NCBI RefSeq assembly: GCF_036894955.1
Contig: NZ_CP145905.1
Span: 5,975,001-6,039,000 of the forward strand
Reading direction: 5' to 3'
From: Paenibacillus sp. KS-LC4
GTDB lineage: Bacteria > Bacillota > Bacilli > Paenibacillales > Paenibacillaceae
Length of the DNA stretch: 64,000 bases
Shown here: positions 32,504 through 41,142 of the stretch, piece by piece
Layout: each line of letters begins with the position of its first letter
How positions within the stretch are numbered: position 1 is the first letter of the stretch
Position numbers and translations under genes: made by a program
The notes under the pieces: generated by a model
Told to the model about the DNA's origin: nothing
The model's database searches: none
What the model saw: the letters and a program-made list of their open reading frames with translations, nothing else

Positions 32504-32947
32504 TCATGATGATCGCGGGGTTCTGCGAAATATAATATAAATGACCTCGGAGAAGACTAGCCCGATGGCGATAGAGCCTGAAATCATGAAGGCCTGCATC
32601 GCAAGCTCGACAGCCACGACATATTCCTCCTGCACGATATGGCGCATCGCATCATAGGCGATTTTGCCCGGCACAAGCGGAATAATGCCCGCCGCACTGA
32701 ATACAATGATGGGCGTCCGATAATGCTTCGCCATTATTTGACTAATAATGGTCACCACACAGACCGCCAGCAGCGTTGCGGGAATTGTCCTCATTTCCAG
32801 CATAATGCATACCGTATAAGCAAGCCACCCGGCCGAGCCTACCAGACCGCACTGTATCAGGCGCTGCTTCTGCACGCTAAAGATTAGGCTGAATGCCGCG
32901 CAGGCTATGAAGCTGACGACAAGCTGTTCAAGCAGTTGTACAACCAT
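32504..32947 (-). CDS. Threonine/serine exporter, small subunit (ThrE C-terminal type)
   Basis: This 147-residue protein has four to five helices and matches the ThrE_2/YjjB half of the ThrE exporter family (IPATLLAVCVVTIISQIMAKHYRTPIIVFSAAGIIPLVPG). ThrE exports Thr and Ser with proton motive force. In many Firmicutes the single ThrE protein is split into two genes, as here. The start ATG is at 32947 with a GGAGG-type site (AAGGAGGGGGGAACG). It lies 21 bp after the larger subunit gene on the same strand, so they form an operon. Confidence 0.87.
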   Translation of the reverse strand: MVVQLLEQLVVSFIACAAFSLIFSVQKQRLIQCGLVGSAGWLAYTVCIMLEMRTIPATLLAVCVVTIISQIMAKHYRTPIIVFSAAGIIPLVPGKIAYDAMRHIVQEEYVVAVELAMQAFMISGSIAIGLVFSEVIYIIFRRTPRSS

Positions 32948-32968
32948 CGTTCCCCCCTCCTTTTAAGG

Positions 32969-33730
32969 CTACGAATATACGGACAACACGAAAGCAATGC
33001 CCGCACCGATGGCAAAAGCAATTAAAAAGGCCTCGGCTCCCTTGGACAGACCCGAAACGAGATGCCCCGCCATCAAGTCCCTTACCGCATTCGTAATATG
33101 AAGACCGGGCACGAGCGGCATGATGGAGCCGATAATGATTTTATCCAAATTATGCCCAAAGCCGAGCCACACCATCAGCACAGCCAACGAGCCGCTAATG
33201 ACCGCCGATAAGAAGCTCGCGAAAAAAGTAATCGGCATAATGCGGTGCAGCGTCAGCAAGCACAAAAAGCCGACGCCGCTCGCAAGCGCCACCGGAAGAA
33301 AGTCGTTCCAGCTGCCGCGGAACATAATCAGGAAGCAGCCGCTTGCAATAGCGGCAACCAGCACCTTAAGCCAAGCCGGATAACCATCCGCCGCCTGTTC
33401 AATATCCTGTAATTGCTTATAAGCCTCATGACGCTGCATGCTTCCTTGGCAAATGCGCCTGGAAATATCATTGACGAGCGTCACCTTCTCCAAATTCGTC
33501 GAGCGCTCCGAAATCCGAACGAGCCTCGTCGATTGCGCAGCGCCATCCAGCGCAAAAATAATGCCCGTTGGCGTCACATAGCTGTAAGCATTCGCCACGC
33601 CGTAAGCCTCGGCGATCCGTACCATTGTATCCTCAACCCGGTACGTTTCCCCGCCATTTTGCAAAATAATTTTACCCGCAAGCAAGCAAATGCTCGCAAT
33701 ATCCTGACTATCATTATTAGCGTAATCCAT
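32969..33730 (-). CDS. Threonine/serine exporter, large subunit (ThrE N-terminal/YjjP type)
   Basis: This 253-residue protein of the ThrE (YjjP) family has a soluble N-terminal domain (about residues 1-110, ILQNGGETYRVEDTMVRIAEAYG, SYVTPTGIIF) followed by five helices with SIMPLVPGLHITNAVRDLMAGHLVSG. It is the partner of the small subunit encoded just downstream. Predicted role: export of threonine, serine or small peptides. The ATG at 33730 starts MDYANNDSQD. Confidence 0.88.
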   Translation of the reverse strand: MDYANNDSQDIASICLLAGKIILQNGGETYRVEDTMVRIAEAYGVANAYSYVTPTGIIFALDGAAQSTRLVRISERSTNLEKVTLVNDISRRICQGSMQRHEAYKQLQDIEQAADGYPAWLKVLVAAIASGCFLIMFRGSWNDFLPVALASGVGFLCLLTLHRIMPITFFASFLSAVISGSLAVLMVWLGFGHNLDKIIIGSIMPLVPGLHITNAVRDLMAGHLVSGLSKGAEAFLIAFAIGAGIAFVLSVYS

Positions 33731-33826
33731 ACGCAGCCAGCCTCCTTAGCTTCGCAGCCTCAGCACTGTATCAACAGAATCTGCAACAAGCGTGTTGTCT
33801 GCTCGCCTGCCAAGCACATCCTGTCT

Positions 33827-35209
33827 TTAATGAGAGGCTGTATGCTCTACAAAGTCCGGTTTCACCAGCGCATGCCGTTCCCACTTCCGGCTCTTCCACC
33901 GGAAATACATAATGACCGCACGCAGCCACTCATCCGTCGCAATAGCCAGCCAAATGCCCGCCAGCCCCATGTCCAAATGAAAAACAAGATAATAGCCGAG
34001 CGGTACGCTTATGCCGACCATTGTAACCATCCCAATCCAGAGCGGAAACTTCGCATCCCCGGACGCTCGCAGCGAATTGACCAATATAATATTGATCGTC
34101 CGCCCGGTCTCCAGCACAATGCTGTACAGCAGCACATTTGCCCCTAGTCGTATAATGTCAACATCATCCGTGAACAGACCCATTAGCTGCTCGCGGAACA
34201 GCAGCACGACTACAAGCATGACCATCGTCGCTCCGCTGGCCCACAGCACGCTTGCCAATACCTGCTTATACGCAGCGTCGCTGCGCCCGCCGCCTACGTA
34301 ACGGCCTACCATAATCGCCGTACCCATGCCAACCGCCATCGCAAATAAATAGATCAGCACCGATATATTCGAGGCGTACTGCCGAGCCGACAAGGACGCT
34401 TCACCGAGAAACGTCACATAATACAGAAAGATCATCTGGCAGCTATGGTACATCACCTGCTCGAAGGCCGATGGAACACCGATCTTTAATATTTTGCCAA
34501 TAAACTCCTTCGACATCTTGAAAAAATAATGCAGCTTCACCTTAAATACCATAACCCGATTCATCAGCCAGAAAAACACCAGCATCGCCAGCAGCCGGCT
34601 GACAACCGTCGAAATGGCCGCTCCTTCAACACCAAGCTCGGGAAAACCGAATTTGCCAAAGATCAGCACATAATTGCCGACTAAATGTATAATATTCATT
34701 CCCAATGATACCAGCATGGCTTCCTTCGTGAAGCCGTATACCCGAATAATTGCAGAAAGTGAATTAATAATCGCCTGTAAAAAAATAAAGCTGCCTACAA
34801 TTCGCAAATAGCTTTGCGCATAGACCAATACTTCCCCTTGCAGATTCAAGCCCTGAAGTATGACATGGCCAAATAACAAGCAAGAGACACTCATTAATAA
34901 GCCTACCAGCAGATTGAGCGAAATGGCCAGCGCCGACAGCTGCGCAGCCTCGACCAGCTTCCGTGAGCCTATATATTGCGCAACCACAATGGATGCCCCG
35001 TTGCCGATAACCTCCATAATAAGCAGCATAATGTGCAAATATTGATTGGATGCACCTACGCCGGAAACCGCATTATCGGACAGCTTGCTAAGCATGAACG
35101 TGTCTGCCGTTCCCATCATCATAAACAAAAATAGCTCCAAAAATATCGGCCAAGTCAAGAAAAAGAGACTATTGTCCCGTTCCCGCTTAACCCCCAGCTT
35201 AAATCCCAA
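33827..35209 (-). CDS. MATE family multidrug/sodium antiporter
   Basis: This 460-residue protein with 12 helices has the two MATE repeats, beginning WPIFLELFLFMMMGTADTFMLSKLSDNAVSGVGASNQ. It exports cationic drugs or toxins in exchange for Na+ or H+. The start is set at TTG 35209 (LGFKLGVKRERD) because AAGGTG lies five to six bases upstream and the length then fits the family. The open frame goes on 23 codons upstream without an RBS. It is the first gene upstream of the ThrE-type pair but separated by about 96 bases, so cotranscription is uncertain. Confidence 0.88.
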   Translation of the reverse strand: MGFKLGVKRERDNSLFFLTWPIFLELFLFMMMGTADTFMLSKLSDNAVSGVGASNQYLHIMLLIMEVIGNGASIVVAQYIGSRKLVEAAQLSALAISLNLLVGLLMSVSCLLFGHVILQGLNLQGEVLVYAQSYLRIVGSFIFLQAIINSLSAIIRVYGFTKEAMLVSLGMNIIHLVGNYVLIFGKFGFPELGVEGAAISTVVSRLLAMLVFFWLMNRVMVFKVKLHYFFKMSKEFIGKILKIGVPSAFEQVMYHSCQMIFLYYVTFLGEASLSARQYASNISVLIYLFAMAVGMGTAIMVGRYVGGGRSDAAYKQVLASVLWASGATMVMLVVVLLFREQLMGLFTDDVDIIRLGANVLLYSIVLETGRTINIILVNSLRASGDAKFPLWIGMVTMVGISVPLGYYLVFHLDMGLAGIWLAIATDEWLRAVIMYFRWKSRKWERHALVKPDFVEHTASH

Positions 35210-35489
35210 GATGTCACCTTCTCCAGCACATGATCCCAATACTCCTATATTCCTAAGAAACTCAAGGTATCTTAGCATACTTGCCTTGCAAATGCACGAA
35301 CTAAAGCGGGTTTTGTCGGCTTTTTGACGCCGCAGAGGGATGAAAGCGGTTTATGCTTAACATTACCATTCAAATCGCGTATCCTTAAAGGCAAAAAATG
35401 TGATACCATTCTAAATAGATTGTTTAGCAACCTGAGAGCGCTTCATTGCTTCAATACCTAATTATTAACTAACTGGAGCCATACAACTG

Positions 35490-37064
35490 ATGAATATGAC
35501 GATCTCCAATTATATTGTTATTGTATCGATTTCAAGCGTACTCAGCGCCTTGCTTGCCATTTACGGATATTTAATAAAATCCAGCTTTGCCGGGATGAGA
35601 GCCTATATTTGGACCTCGATTTGCTCAGCTATCTACACCTTCGGCTTTGCTTTTGAATTGGCAAGCGATTCGTTAGCCGAAATTCGATTCTGGATTGGCG
35701 TTGAGTATTTGGGACTGCCTTTCATATCCCCCGCTATGCTAGTGCTCATTCTGTATTTTACTGGAATGGATCGCTTCGTTACCCGTAAAATGCTGATCTG
35801 GCTTTTTACGATTCCCTTCATTACTTTATTGCTGGTCGTAACGAATGAATGGCATCATATATTTTACCGTTCGATATTTTTACGTCCCAATGAGTCGGTC
35901 ATTGTCGCCGATATTGTCTTTGGGGAATGGTATATCATAAATGGAAGCTTTACGTTCGGCTGTCTGGTTGTAAGTGCATACCTGCTGCTTCGCCAATGGA
36001 ACCACACCAAGATGATGTACCGCAAGCAGCTTCTAATGATGGCAGCCGGCATTTTCATTCCCATGACCGCCTCCTTCATATATTTGCTTGATCTGACGCC
36101 TCACGGCATGGATATTGTGCCTCCGCTCATGTTTATCACTTCCATTTTGCACATTTGGGCGATTTTGACGTCAAATATATTGAAGGCCGCGCCTATTGCC
36201 CGAGAACGTATTTTCGAAAGCATGCGCGACGGCGTTATTGTACTGGATACGAACGGGAGAATCGTCGATTATAATCGCTCTGCGTCGCTAATGATCGCTT
36301 CGCTGAAGCCTACGGTTATTGGAATGCCTTTCGAGGATATATGGCTTTTCCATACGGGACAAGCCGTTGATTTCATTCATTATGATGAGGAGTTCAAGCA
36401 TCATGAGCGGGAGGTGCGCTGGATTCAGCTGCATACGGGCTTGCCGTTGTTCTATCTCGTGCGTTCATCGCCTGTCCACAGCCGCAAGGGCGATATGATC
36501 GGAAGAACGATTGTACTGATGGATATTACAGAGAAAGCAATTCTTCAGGAGAAGCTGAAGCATATGGCTACAACAGATGGACTGACTGGCATATCCAATC
36601 GGACCTATTTTTTAGAGCAAGCAAGGCTTCTGCTGAACAAGGCGCTGCAAAATCAACAGCCGTTTGCGCTTATTTTATTCGATATTGACCATTTCAAAAC
36701 GATAAATGACCGCTTCGGCCATGACATTGGCGATTTAGCCCTCTGTCATGTCGTAGCGGTCTGCCAAGAACAGCTTCGCGATAGCGATCTATTTGGACGT
36801 TACGGTGGAGAAGAATTTATTATTTGTCTTCCAGCTGCTGCACCCGCTGAAGCAGGGGAGCTTGCCGAGAAGCTGCGCAAGGCCATTGCAGATCGTCCGC
36901 TGCTGACACAAGCTGGTACCATTCCTTTATCTGCAAGCTTTGGCGCAGCTGGGATAACGGCGGCGGAGCTTGCTGAACTAGACGAGATGATTCGCGAAGC
37001 CGATAAGGCGCTGTACCAATCCAAGCATATGGGACGCAATGCCGTTCATATTTTTAGCAAATGA
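35490..37064 (+). CDS. Diguanylate cyclase with 7TM sensor and PAS domain
   Basis: This 524-residue protein has seven N-terminal helices of the HisKA_7TM type (about residues 5-225; IRFWIGVEYLGLPFISPAMLVLILYFTG). A PAS domain follows (about 235-345; FESMRDGVIVLDTNGRIVDYN). The GGDEF domain (about 355-520) has the active loop FGRYGGEEF. The inhibitory I-site RDSD lies five residues before it, so product feedback should work, unlike the other cyclase in this window. GGAG is 11 bases before the first ATG; a second ATG is two codons later. It is followed after 10 bases by the NAD(P)-binding protein gene, so they are probably cotranscribed. Confidence 0.9.
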   Translation: MNMTISNYIVIVSISSVLSALLAIYGYLIKSSFAGMRAYIWTSICSAIYTFGFAFELASDSLAEIRFWIGVEYLGLPFISPAMLVLILYFTGMDRFVTRKMLIWLFTIPFITLLLVVTNEWHHIFYRSIFLRPNESVIVADIVFGEWYIINGSFTFGCLVVSAYLLLRQWNHTKMMYRKQLLMMAAGIFIPMTASFIYLLDLTPHGMDIVPPLMFITSILHIWAILTSNILKAAPIARERIFESMRDGVIVLDTNGRIVDYNRSASLMIASLKPTVIGMPFEDIWLFHTGQAVDFIHYDEEFKHHEREVRWIQLHTGLPLFYLVRSSPVHSRKGDMIGRTIVLMDITEKAILQEKLKHMATTDGLTGISNRTYFLEQARLLLNKALQNQQPFALILFDIDHFKTINDRFGHDIGDLALCHVVAVCQEQLRDSDLFGRYGGEEFIICLPAAAPAEAGELAEKLRKAIADRPLLTQAGTIPLSASFGAAGITAAELAELDEMIREADKALYQSKHMGRNAVHIFSK

Positions 37065-37074
37065 GGGGAATCAC

Positions 37075-37701
37075 ATGCAAATTACTTTATTAGGCGCTAC
37101 AGGCCGCGTCGGGCGTGAAGTCATGCTGCGCGCCCTTGCGGATGGACATCGCGTCCATGCCTTGGTGCGCTCAGCAGACAAGCTTGGGCTTTCGCATCCG
37201 CAATTGACAGCGATCGTCGGAGATGCCCGCGAAGAAGCTGCGCTCAAGCAAGCAGTTGCAGACAGCAGCGTTGTCATTAGCGGTTTAGGAACGGACGGCG
37301 GGGATACACTCTCCGCCTGCTTTCCACTCCTTCTTGCTGTCATGGAGCAGCAAGAAATCCATCGTTTAGTGACGGTTGGAACAGCCGGAATCTTGGAGAG
37401 CCGCAGTGAGCCCGGGCTGCTTCGCTATCAATCGAGCGAATCGAAACGCCGGTCTACTCGAGCTGCTGAGGAGCATCATGCTGTACTTCGCCTGCTTCAA
37501 GCATCTGCCGAGCTGCTAAATTGGACGCTTGTCTGCCCAACTTATTTGCCGGATGGGCCATATACTGGCACTTACCGTACCGAGCAAGACTATTTGCCTG
37601 AAGGCGGGCTGCAAATTACCGTTGGCGATACCGCCGACTTCACCTACCGTGAGGCAGTCGGCGGAGCCTTCTTCCGATGCAGGGTTGGCTTAGCCGAGTA
37701 G
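37075..37701 (+). CDS. NAD(P)-binding oxidoreductase, atypical SDR/NmrA-like
   Basis: This 208-residue Rossmann protein starts MQITLLGATGRVGREVMLRALADGHRV, the dinucleotide-binding loop of the BVR-B/YwnB group of atypical short-chain reductases. VVISGLGTDGG and VCPTYLPDGPYTGTYRT follow. AGGGG precedes the ATG by six bases. The gene begins 10 bases after the GGDEF gene. Its last 12 bases overlap the 3' end of the convergent peroxidase gene. Substrate unknown. Confidence 0.82.
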   Translation: MQITLLGATGRVGREVMLRALADGHRVHALVRSADKLGLSHPQLTAIVGDAREEAALKQAVADSSVVISGLGTDGGDTLSACFPLLLAVMEQQEIHRLVTVGTAGILESRSEPGLLRYQSSESKRRSTRAAEEHHAVLRLLQASAELLNWTLVCPTYLPDGPYTGTYRTEQDYLPEGGLQITVGDTADFTYREAVGGAFFRCRVGLAE

Positions 37702-38169
37702 CTTTTTAATATCTTCTACAAGATCCTCCGGCTTATCATTCGGCCCAAACCGTTTGACCACCTTGCCGTCCCGGTCTACTAGAAACTTCGTAAAATTCCA
37801 CTTGATTGCCTTCGAGCCCAGCACTCCGCGAGCTTCATTCGTCAGGTGCTGGTACAGTGGGTGCGCGCCATTGCCGTTAACATCTATTTTGCCAAACAGC
37901 GGAAAGGATACCCCGTGGTTAAGCTCGCAAGCCTGCGCAATTTCCGCATCACCCTCCAGCTCCTGATTCATAAACTGTCCACTTGGAAAACCTAGAACCA
38001 CAAGCCCTTGCTCGCCATACGTATCCTGCAATTGCTGAAGGCCTTTGAATTGAGGTGCGAATCCACATTTGGTAGCTGTATTAACAATCAGCATTACTTT
38101 GCCTTTATAAGGCGCCAGCGTCTCCTGCGCACCTGTAATCTTCTTCACTTCGATGTCATAAATGGACAT
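37690..38169 (-). CDS. Glutathione peroxidase family (thiol peroxidase, BsaA-like)
   Basis: This 159-residue thioredoxin-fold peroxidase has the peroxidatic Cys35 in NTATKCGFAPQF, with Gln65 and the KWNFTKFL tryptophan completing the active site. Most bacterial non-selenium enzymes have a second Cys in FPCNQF that resolves the disulfide. Here the motif is FPSGQF, so that resolving Cys is absent and recycling must differ. It reduces organic and lipid hydroperoxides. It is divergent from an OhrR-like regulator gene, with OhrR-type inverted repeats between. It overlaps the neighbour by 12 bases at its 3' end. Confidence 0.9.
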   Translation of the reverse strand: MSIYDIEVKKITGAQETLAPYKGKVMLIVNTATKCGFAPQFKGLQQLQDTYGEQGLVVLGFPSGQFMNQELEGDAEIAQACELNHGVSFPLFGKIDVNGNGAHPLYQHLTNEARGVLGSKAIKWNFTKFLVDRDGKVVKRFGPNDKPEDLVEDIKKLLG

Positions 38170-38220
38170 AGTAATAACCTCCTTGAATTCATCTATTGAT
38201 TTTGATAAATTTAATTTTAT

Positions 38221-38239
38221 ACAATTTAATTTCGATTGT
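38221..38239. promoter_or_regulatory. Candidate OhrR operator near the peroxidase start
   Basis: ACAAT and ATTGT arms nine bases apart in an A/T-rich setting (TACAATTTAATT...), similar to half-sites of known OhrR boxes. About 50 bases before the peroxidase ATG. Confidence 0.5.
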
Positions 38240-38323
38240 CAAATTAGCTTATTGTAACAGTCTGCTATGCATACTGCGCATTCTTTTGACAGGCTCCGCG
38301 TGCAATGCTACAATAACTTAATT

Positions 38324-38337
38324 AATTGCACACAATT
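38324..38337. promoter_or_regulatory. Candidate OhrR operator before the regulator gene
   Basis: AATTGCACACAATT, a perfect AATTG-N4-CAATT inverted repeat, 44 bases before the regulator ATG. Suggests autoregulation. Confidence 0.5.
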
Positions 38338-38380
38338 GATTACTTGTACAACCTTGATTTGGAAGGGAGAGACAGCTAGC

Positions 38381-38830
38381 ATGAATGAAGATGAATGGAT
38401 GAAGCTCGATAATCAAGTTTGCTTTTCCTTATATGCCTGCTCGCGGGAAATTACTAAGCTATACCGCCCTGTACTTTCTGAGCTCGGCTTAACGTATACG
38501 CAATATGTCACCCTGCTGTCCTTGTGGGAACAAGACAAGGTGACGATGAAAGAGCTTGGCGCGAGACTGCTGCTTGACTCAGGTACGCTAACCCCGCTGC
38601 TTAAGAAGCTGGAAGGCATGAGCCTGATTACCCGCATTCGCGATAAATCCGACGAGCGCAATCTCGTTATTCAGTTGACGGATGCTGGCCGCGAGCTTAA
38701 AAAACGGGTTGCCGATGTTCCGAAACGCGTTTATGGCGGCTTGGACATTACGCCTGAGGAATTTCATGCCGTTCATAAGCAAGTACGAGACCTGCTTGGC
38801 AAAATAGAAGGCGCACAGCAGCCGACCTAA
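38381..38830 (+). CDS. MarR-family peroxide sensor, OhrR-like
   Basis: This 149-residue winged-helix regulator has an N-terminal part, LDNQVCFSLYACSREITKLYRPVLSELGLTYTQY, that matches OhrR. It includes the redox Cys near residue 13 (QVCFSLY) whose oxidation by organic peroxides releases DNA. The recognition region is LLLDSGTLTPLLKKLE and the wing is RDKSDERNLVIQLT. The ATG at 38381 has GGAAGGGAGA upstream; an open frame from 38267 is not used. It is divergent from the glutathione-peroxidase gene, an unusual partner since OhrR usually controls ohr. Confidence 0.87.
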   Translation: MNEDEWMKLDNQVCFSLYACSREITKLYRPVLSELGLTYTQYVTLLSLWEQDKVTMKELGARLLLDSGTLTPLLKKLEGMSLITRIRDKSDERNLVIQLTDAGRELKKRVADVPKRVYGGLDITPEEFHAVHKQVRDLLGKIEGAQQPT

Positions 38831-38931
38831 CAGGCTTTAGTCGGCCGCTACAACCGATATCAAAAGGATAGAAGAGCAGAGATAACGCTGCCTCCTCTAT
38901 CCTTTTTTTATATTTTCATTACTGCCGCCCG

Positions 38932-38960
38932 TTGACGTTTCGGTTGATTGCATGTATAGT
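38932..38960 (+). promoter_or_regulatory. Sigma-A promoter of the ytrABC-like operon
   Basis: TTGACG, 17 bases, TATAGT, 40 bases before the GntR gene start. Confidence 0.75.
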
Positions 38961-38962
38961 TG

Positions 38963-38976
38963 GTTACATGAGTAAC
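38963..38976. promoter_or_regulatory. Candidate operator of the GntR/YtrA-like regulator
   Basis: GTTAC-ATGA-GTAAC is a perfect inverted repeat with further pairing TGG/CCA outside (one slip). It begins two bases after the -10 box, covering the likely transcription start. Confidence 0.65.
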
Positions 38977-38999
38977 TAACCAGTTTGGTGGTGGACAAT

Positions 39000-39371
39000 A
39001 TGAGCTTAAGCATCGACGATAGCAGACCGATTTTCATGCAAATTGCCGAGCGCATCGAGGACGATATCATTCAAGGGCTGCTGCCTGAAGAATCGCAGGT
39101 GCCTTCGAAAAATCAATTTGCAGCCTTTTACCAGATTAACCCCGCCACAGCAGCGAAAGGTGTCAATCAGCTAGTAGATCAAGGCATTCTTTATAAGAAA
39201 AGAGGGATTGGCATGTTTGTTGCGGCAGGTTCAAGAACCTTATTGATGGAGAAGCGTCGTGAGCAGTTTTTCGAGCAGTATGTGGTGACGATGATGCATG
39301 AGGCAGAGAAGCTGGGCATTACGGCAGAGCAGCTCTCAGATATGATCAGAAGAGGAGGAACCAAGCCATGA
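39000..39371 (+). CDS. GntR-family repressor, YtrA-like
   Basis: This 123-residue protein has an N-terminal winged helix (DSRPIFMQIAERIEDDIIQGLL, PSKNQFAAFYQINPATAAKGVNQLVDQGILYKKRGIGMFV) and a short helical tail for dimer formation. That layout is typical of YtrA-subfamily repressors, which control ABC transporters and often respond to cell-wall antibiotics. ATG at 39000. The 3' end overlaps the start of the ATPase gene by four bases (ATGA), giving translational coupling. Confidence 0.88.
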   Translation: MSLSIDDSRPIFMQIAERIEDDIIQGLLPEESQVPSKNQFAAFYQINPATAAKGVNQLVDQGILYKKRGIGMFVAAGSRTLLMEKRREQFFEQYVVTMMHEAEKLGITAEQLSDMIRRGGTKP

Positions 39372-40258
39372 GCCCTATTGCAGAGCTAAAGCGGGTTACG
39401 AAAGCCTATGGAAATTTCAAGGCCGTCAACGAGGTCAGTTTCACACTGGAGTCTGATAAAATATATGGTTTGCTAGGACGCAATGGCGCTGGGAAAACGA
39501 CGATTATGCACATGCTGACGGCCCAATTGTTCGCGACCAGTGGCGAGCTTACCGTCTTTGGCGAAGCCCCTTATGAAAATAACCGTGTACTGAGCCAAAT
39601 TTGTTTTATTAAGGAGAGTCAGAAATACCCTGACAATTACCGCCTGCTCGATGTACTGGAGCTGTCCGCCTCACTGTTTCCGAACTGGGACCGCACCTAC
39701 GCGAATAAGTTAGTTCAGGATTTCCAGCTGCCATTGAAGCGTAAAATTAAAAAAATGTCGCGCGGCATGCATTCCTCCGTCGGCATTATTGTTGGACTAG
39801 CGAGCCGCGCCCCGCTGACGATTTTTGATGAGCCTTATTTGGGGCTTGACGCTGTGGCCAGAAATTTATTTTATGGTCATTTGCTGGAGGATTATGCAGA
39901 GCACCCTCGCACGGTCGTCCTTTCCTCACACCTTATTGATGAGGTTAGCCAGCTTCTTGAGCACGTGATTGTCATCGACAAGGGCTCGATATTGATTAAC
40001 GAGGATGCCGAGCTGCTCCGGGGTCGTGCCTTCACAGTAGCAGGCTCCGCTTCCGAGGTCGAGTCGTTTCTCGTCGGCAAAACCGTGATCTCCCGCGACC
40101 CCTTTGGCGCCTTGCTGTCCGCCACTGTAGATGGCACGCTGCGTGCAGAGGATCGCAAGCAGGCGATGGCGAAAGGGCTGGAGCTTGGCTCCGTATCTCT
40201 GCAACAGCTGATTATTCATCTGACGAATGGCAAAACCGAACGAAAGGCGGCTGATTGA
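39368..40258 (+). CDS. ABC transporter ATP-binding protein, YtrB-like
   Basis: This 296-residue ATPase has Walker A LLGRNGAGKTTIMHML near residue 37 and a non-classical signature MSRGMHSSVGIIVG. Walker B is PLTIFDEPYLGLD and the H-loop is VVLSSHLIDE. Changes in the LSGGQ region are common in YtrB/EcsA-type exporters. It is the middle gene of a three-gene operon with the repressor and the permease. The probable role is export or signalling linked to cell-envelope stress. Confidence 0.88.
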   Translation: MSPIAELKRVTKAYGNFKAVNEVSFTLESDKIYGLLGRNGAGKTTIMHMLTAQLFATSGELTVFGEAPYENNRVLSQICFIKESQKYPDNYRLLDVLELSASLFPNWDRTYANKLVQDFQLPLKRKIKKMSRGMHSSVGIIVGLASRAPLTIFDEPYLGLDAVARNLFYGHLLEDYAEHPRTVVLSSHLIDEVSQLLEHVIVIDKGSILINEDAELLRGRAFTVAGSASEVESFLVGKTVISRDPFGALLSATVDGTLRAEDRKQAMAKGLELGSVSLQQLIIHLTNGKTERKAAD

Positions 40259-40260
40259 TC

Positions 40261-40947
40261 ATGAACCGTACTTTAAGCGTAATCAAGCTGCATAGGCGTG
40301 ATAAATTTACTTGGCTCTTTATCCCGCTGCTCATTGTTGGCTCCAGCTTTCTTGTAAATTGGCTGATAAGTGCAATGATTTCCGAGGGAGACATCTTTAC
40401 AGGCGGAATCGGCTCCTTACTCGTTTATATGTTTGTAATCGGCATCCTCGTCGTCGCTCAAACTTTCCCGTTTGCGATAAGCTTCAGCATTAGCCGCAGC
40501 AACTATTTCACAGGTACCATCGTCATGGGCCTCTTAAGCAGCTTAGGCTCAGCGCTATTGCTGCTGATGTTATCTTTTATCGAACATCAGCTCACAAGCC
40601 ATTGGTGGACAGGATTGCACTTTTTCCATCTCCCCTACTTGAGTGACGGGAATCTACTCGCGCAGTTGCTTATGCTGTTTCTGCTCATTTTGCATTTGTT
40701 TTTGTGGGGGTTCGTCATCGGCTGCTTCTACCGTAAGTTCAGAAAAGTCGGCATGCTGATTTTTGCTCTAGGTTCTTTACTCGTCCTCACCACTGTCTTC
40801 TATATCACTAATCAAAATCAATGGTGGGACGATATTTGGACATGGATCACCCAGCATACGGCACTTGGCCTCACCCTTTGGCTCATTCCGTTCATCCTGC
40901 TGAATGCTCTGCTATCCTTCCTTATGCTTAGAAGATCAACGATATAA
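40261..40947 (+). CDS. ABC transporter permease of the ytr-like operon
   Basis: This 228-residue membrane protein has six predicted helices (about residues 17-37, 52-75, 88-110, 135-158, 163-180 and 198-222) and no ATPase part. It starts MNRTLSVIKLHRRDKFTW at ATG 40261, two bases after the ATPase stop. A TTG at 40255 would overlap and is less likely. It should form the membrane channel with the YtrB-like ATPase. Confidence 0.82.
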   Translation: MNRTLSVIKLHRRDKFTWLFIPLLIVGSSFLVNWLISAMISEGDIFTGGIGSLLVYMFVIGILVVAQTFPFAISFSISRSNYFTGTIVMGLLSSLGSALLLLMLSFIEHQLTSHWWTGLHFFHLPYLSDGNLLAQLLMLFLLILHLFLWGFVIGCFYRKFRKVGMLIFALGSLLVLTTVFYITNQNQWWDDIWTWITQHTALGLTLWLIPFILLNALLSFLMLRRSTI

Positions 40948-41142
40948 AAGCTTGCTTGAAGGGGTCGCTTCATCATTTCAGACAACGGGTGATAGCGGCT
41001 TCTTTCCTATCCATGCCACCCCATTCTAAACGATGCCCCCCAATTCGTGCATAAGTGGTAGCAAGCTGCGCCGCGGTTGAATACACCAATAGTAAGCGAG
41101 CGTAAACGTCTTTGCGCTACAGCATAAAGGGGGCTGTTATCT

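Noticed and set aside
33413..34147. 244-codon plus-strand frame across the ThrE/MATE genes
   Set aside because: It is a shadow of two clear transporter genes, with no recognisable product.
35400..35489. Possible c-di-GMP riboswitch before the 7TM-GGDEF gene
   Set aside because: No conserved GEMM core or paired arms could be found by eye.
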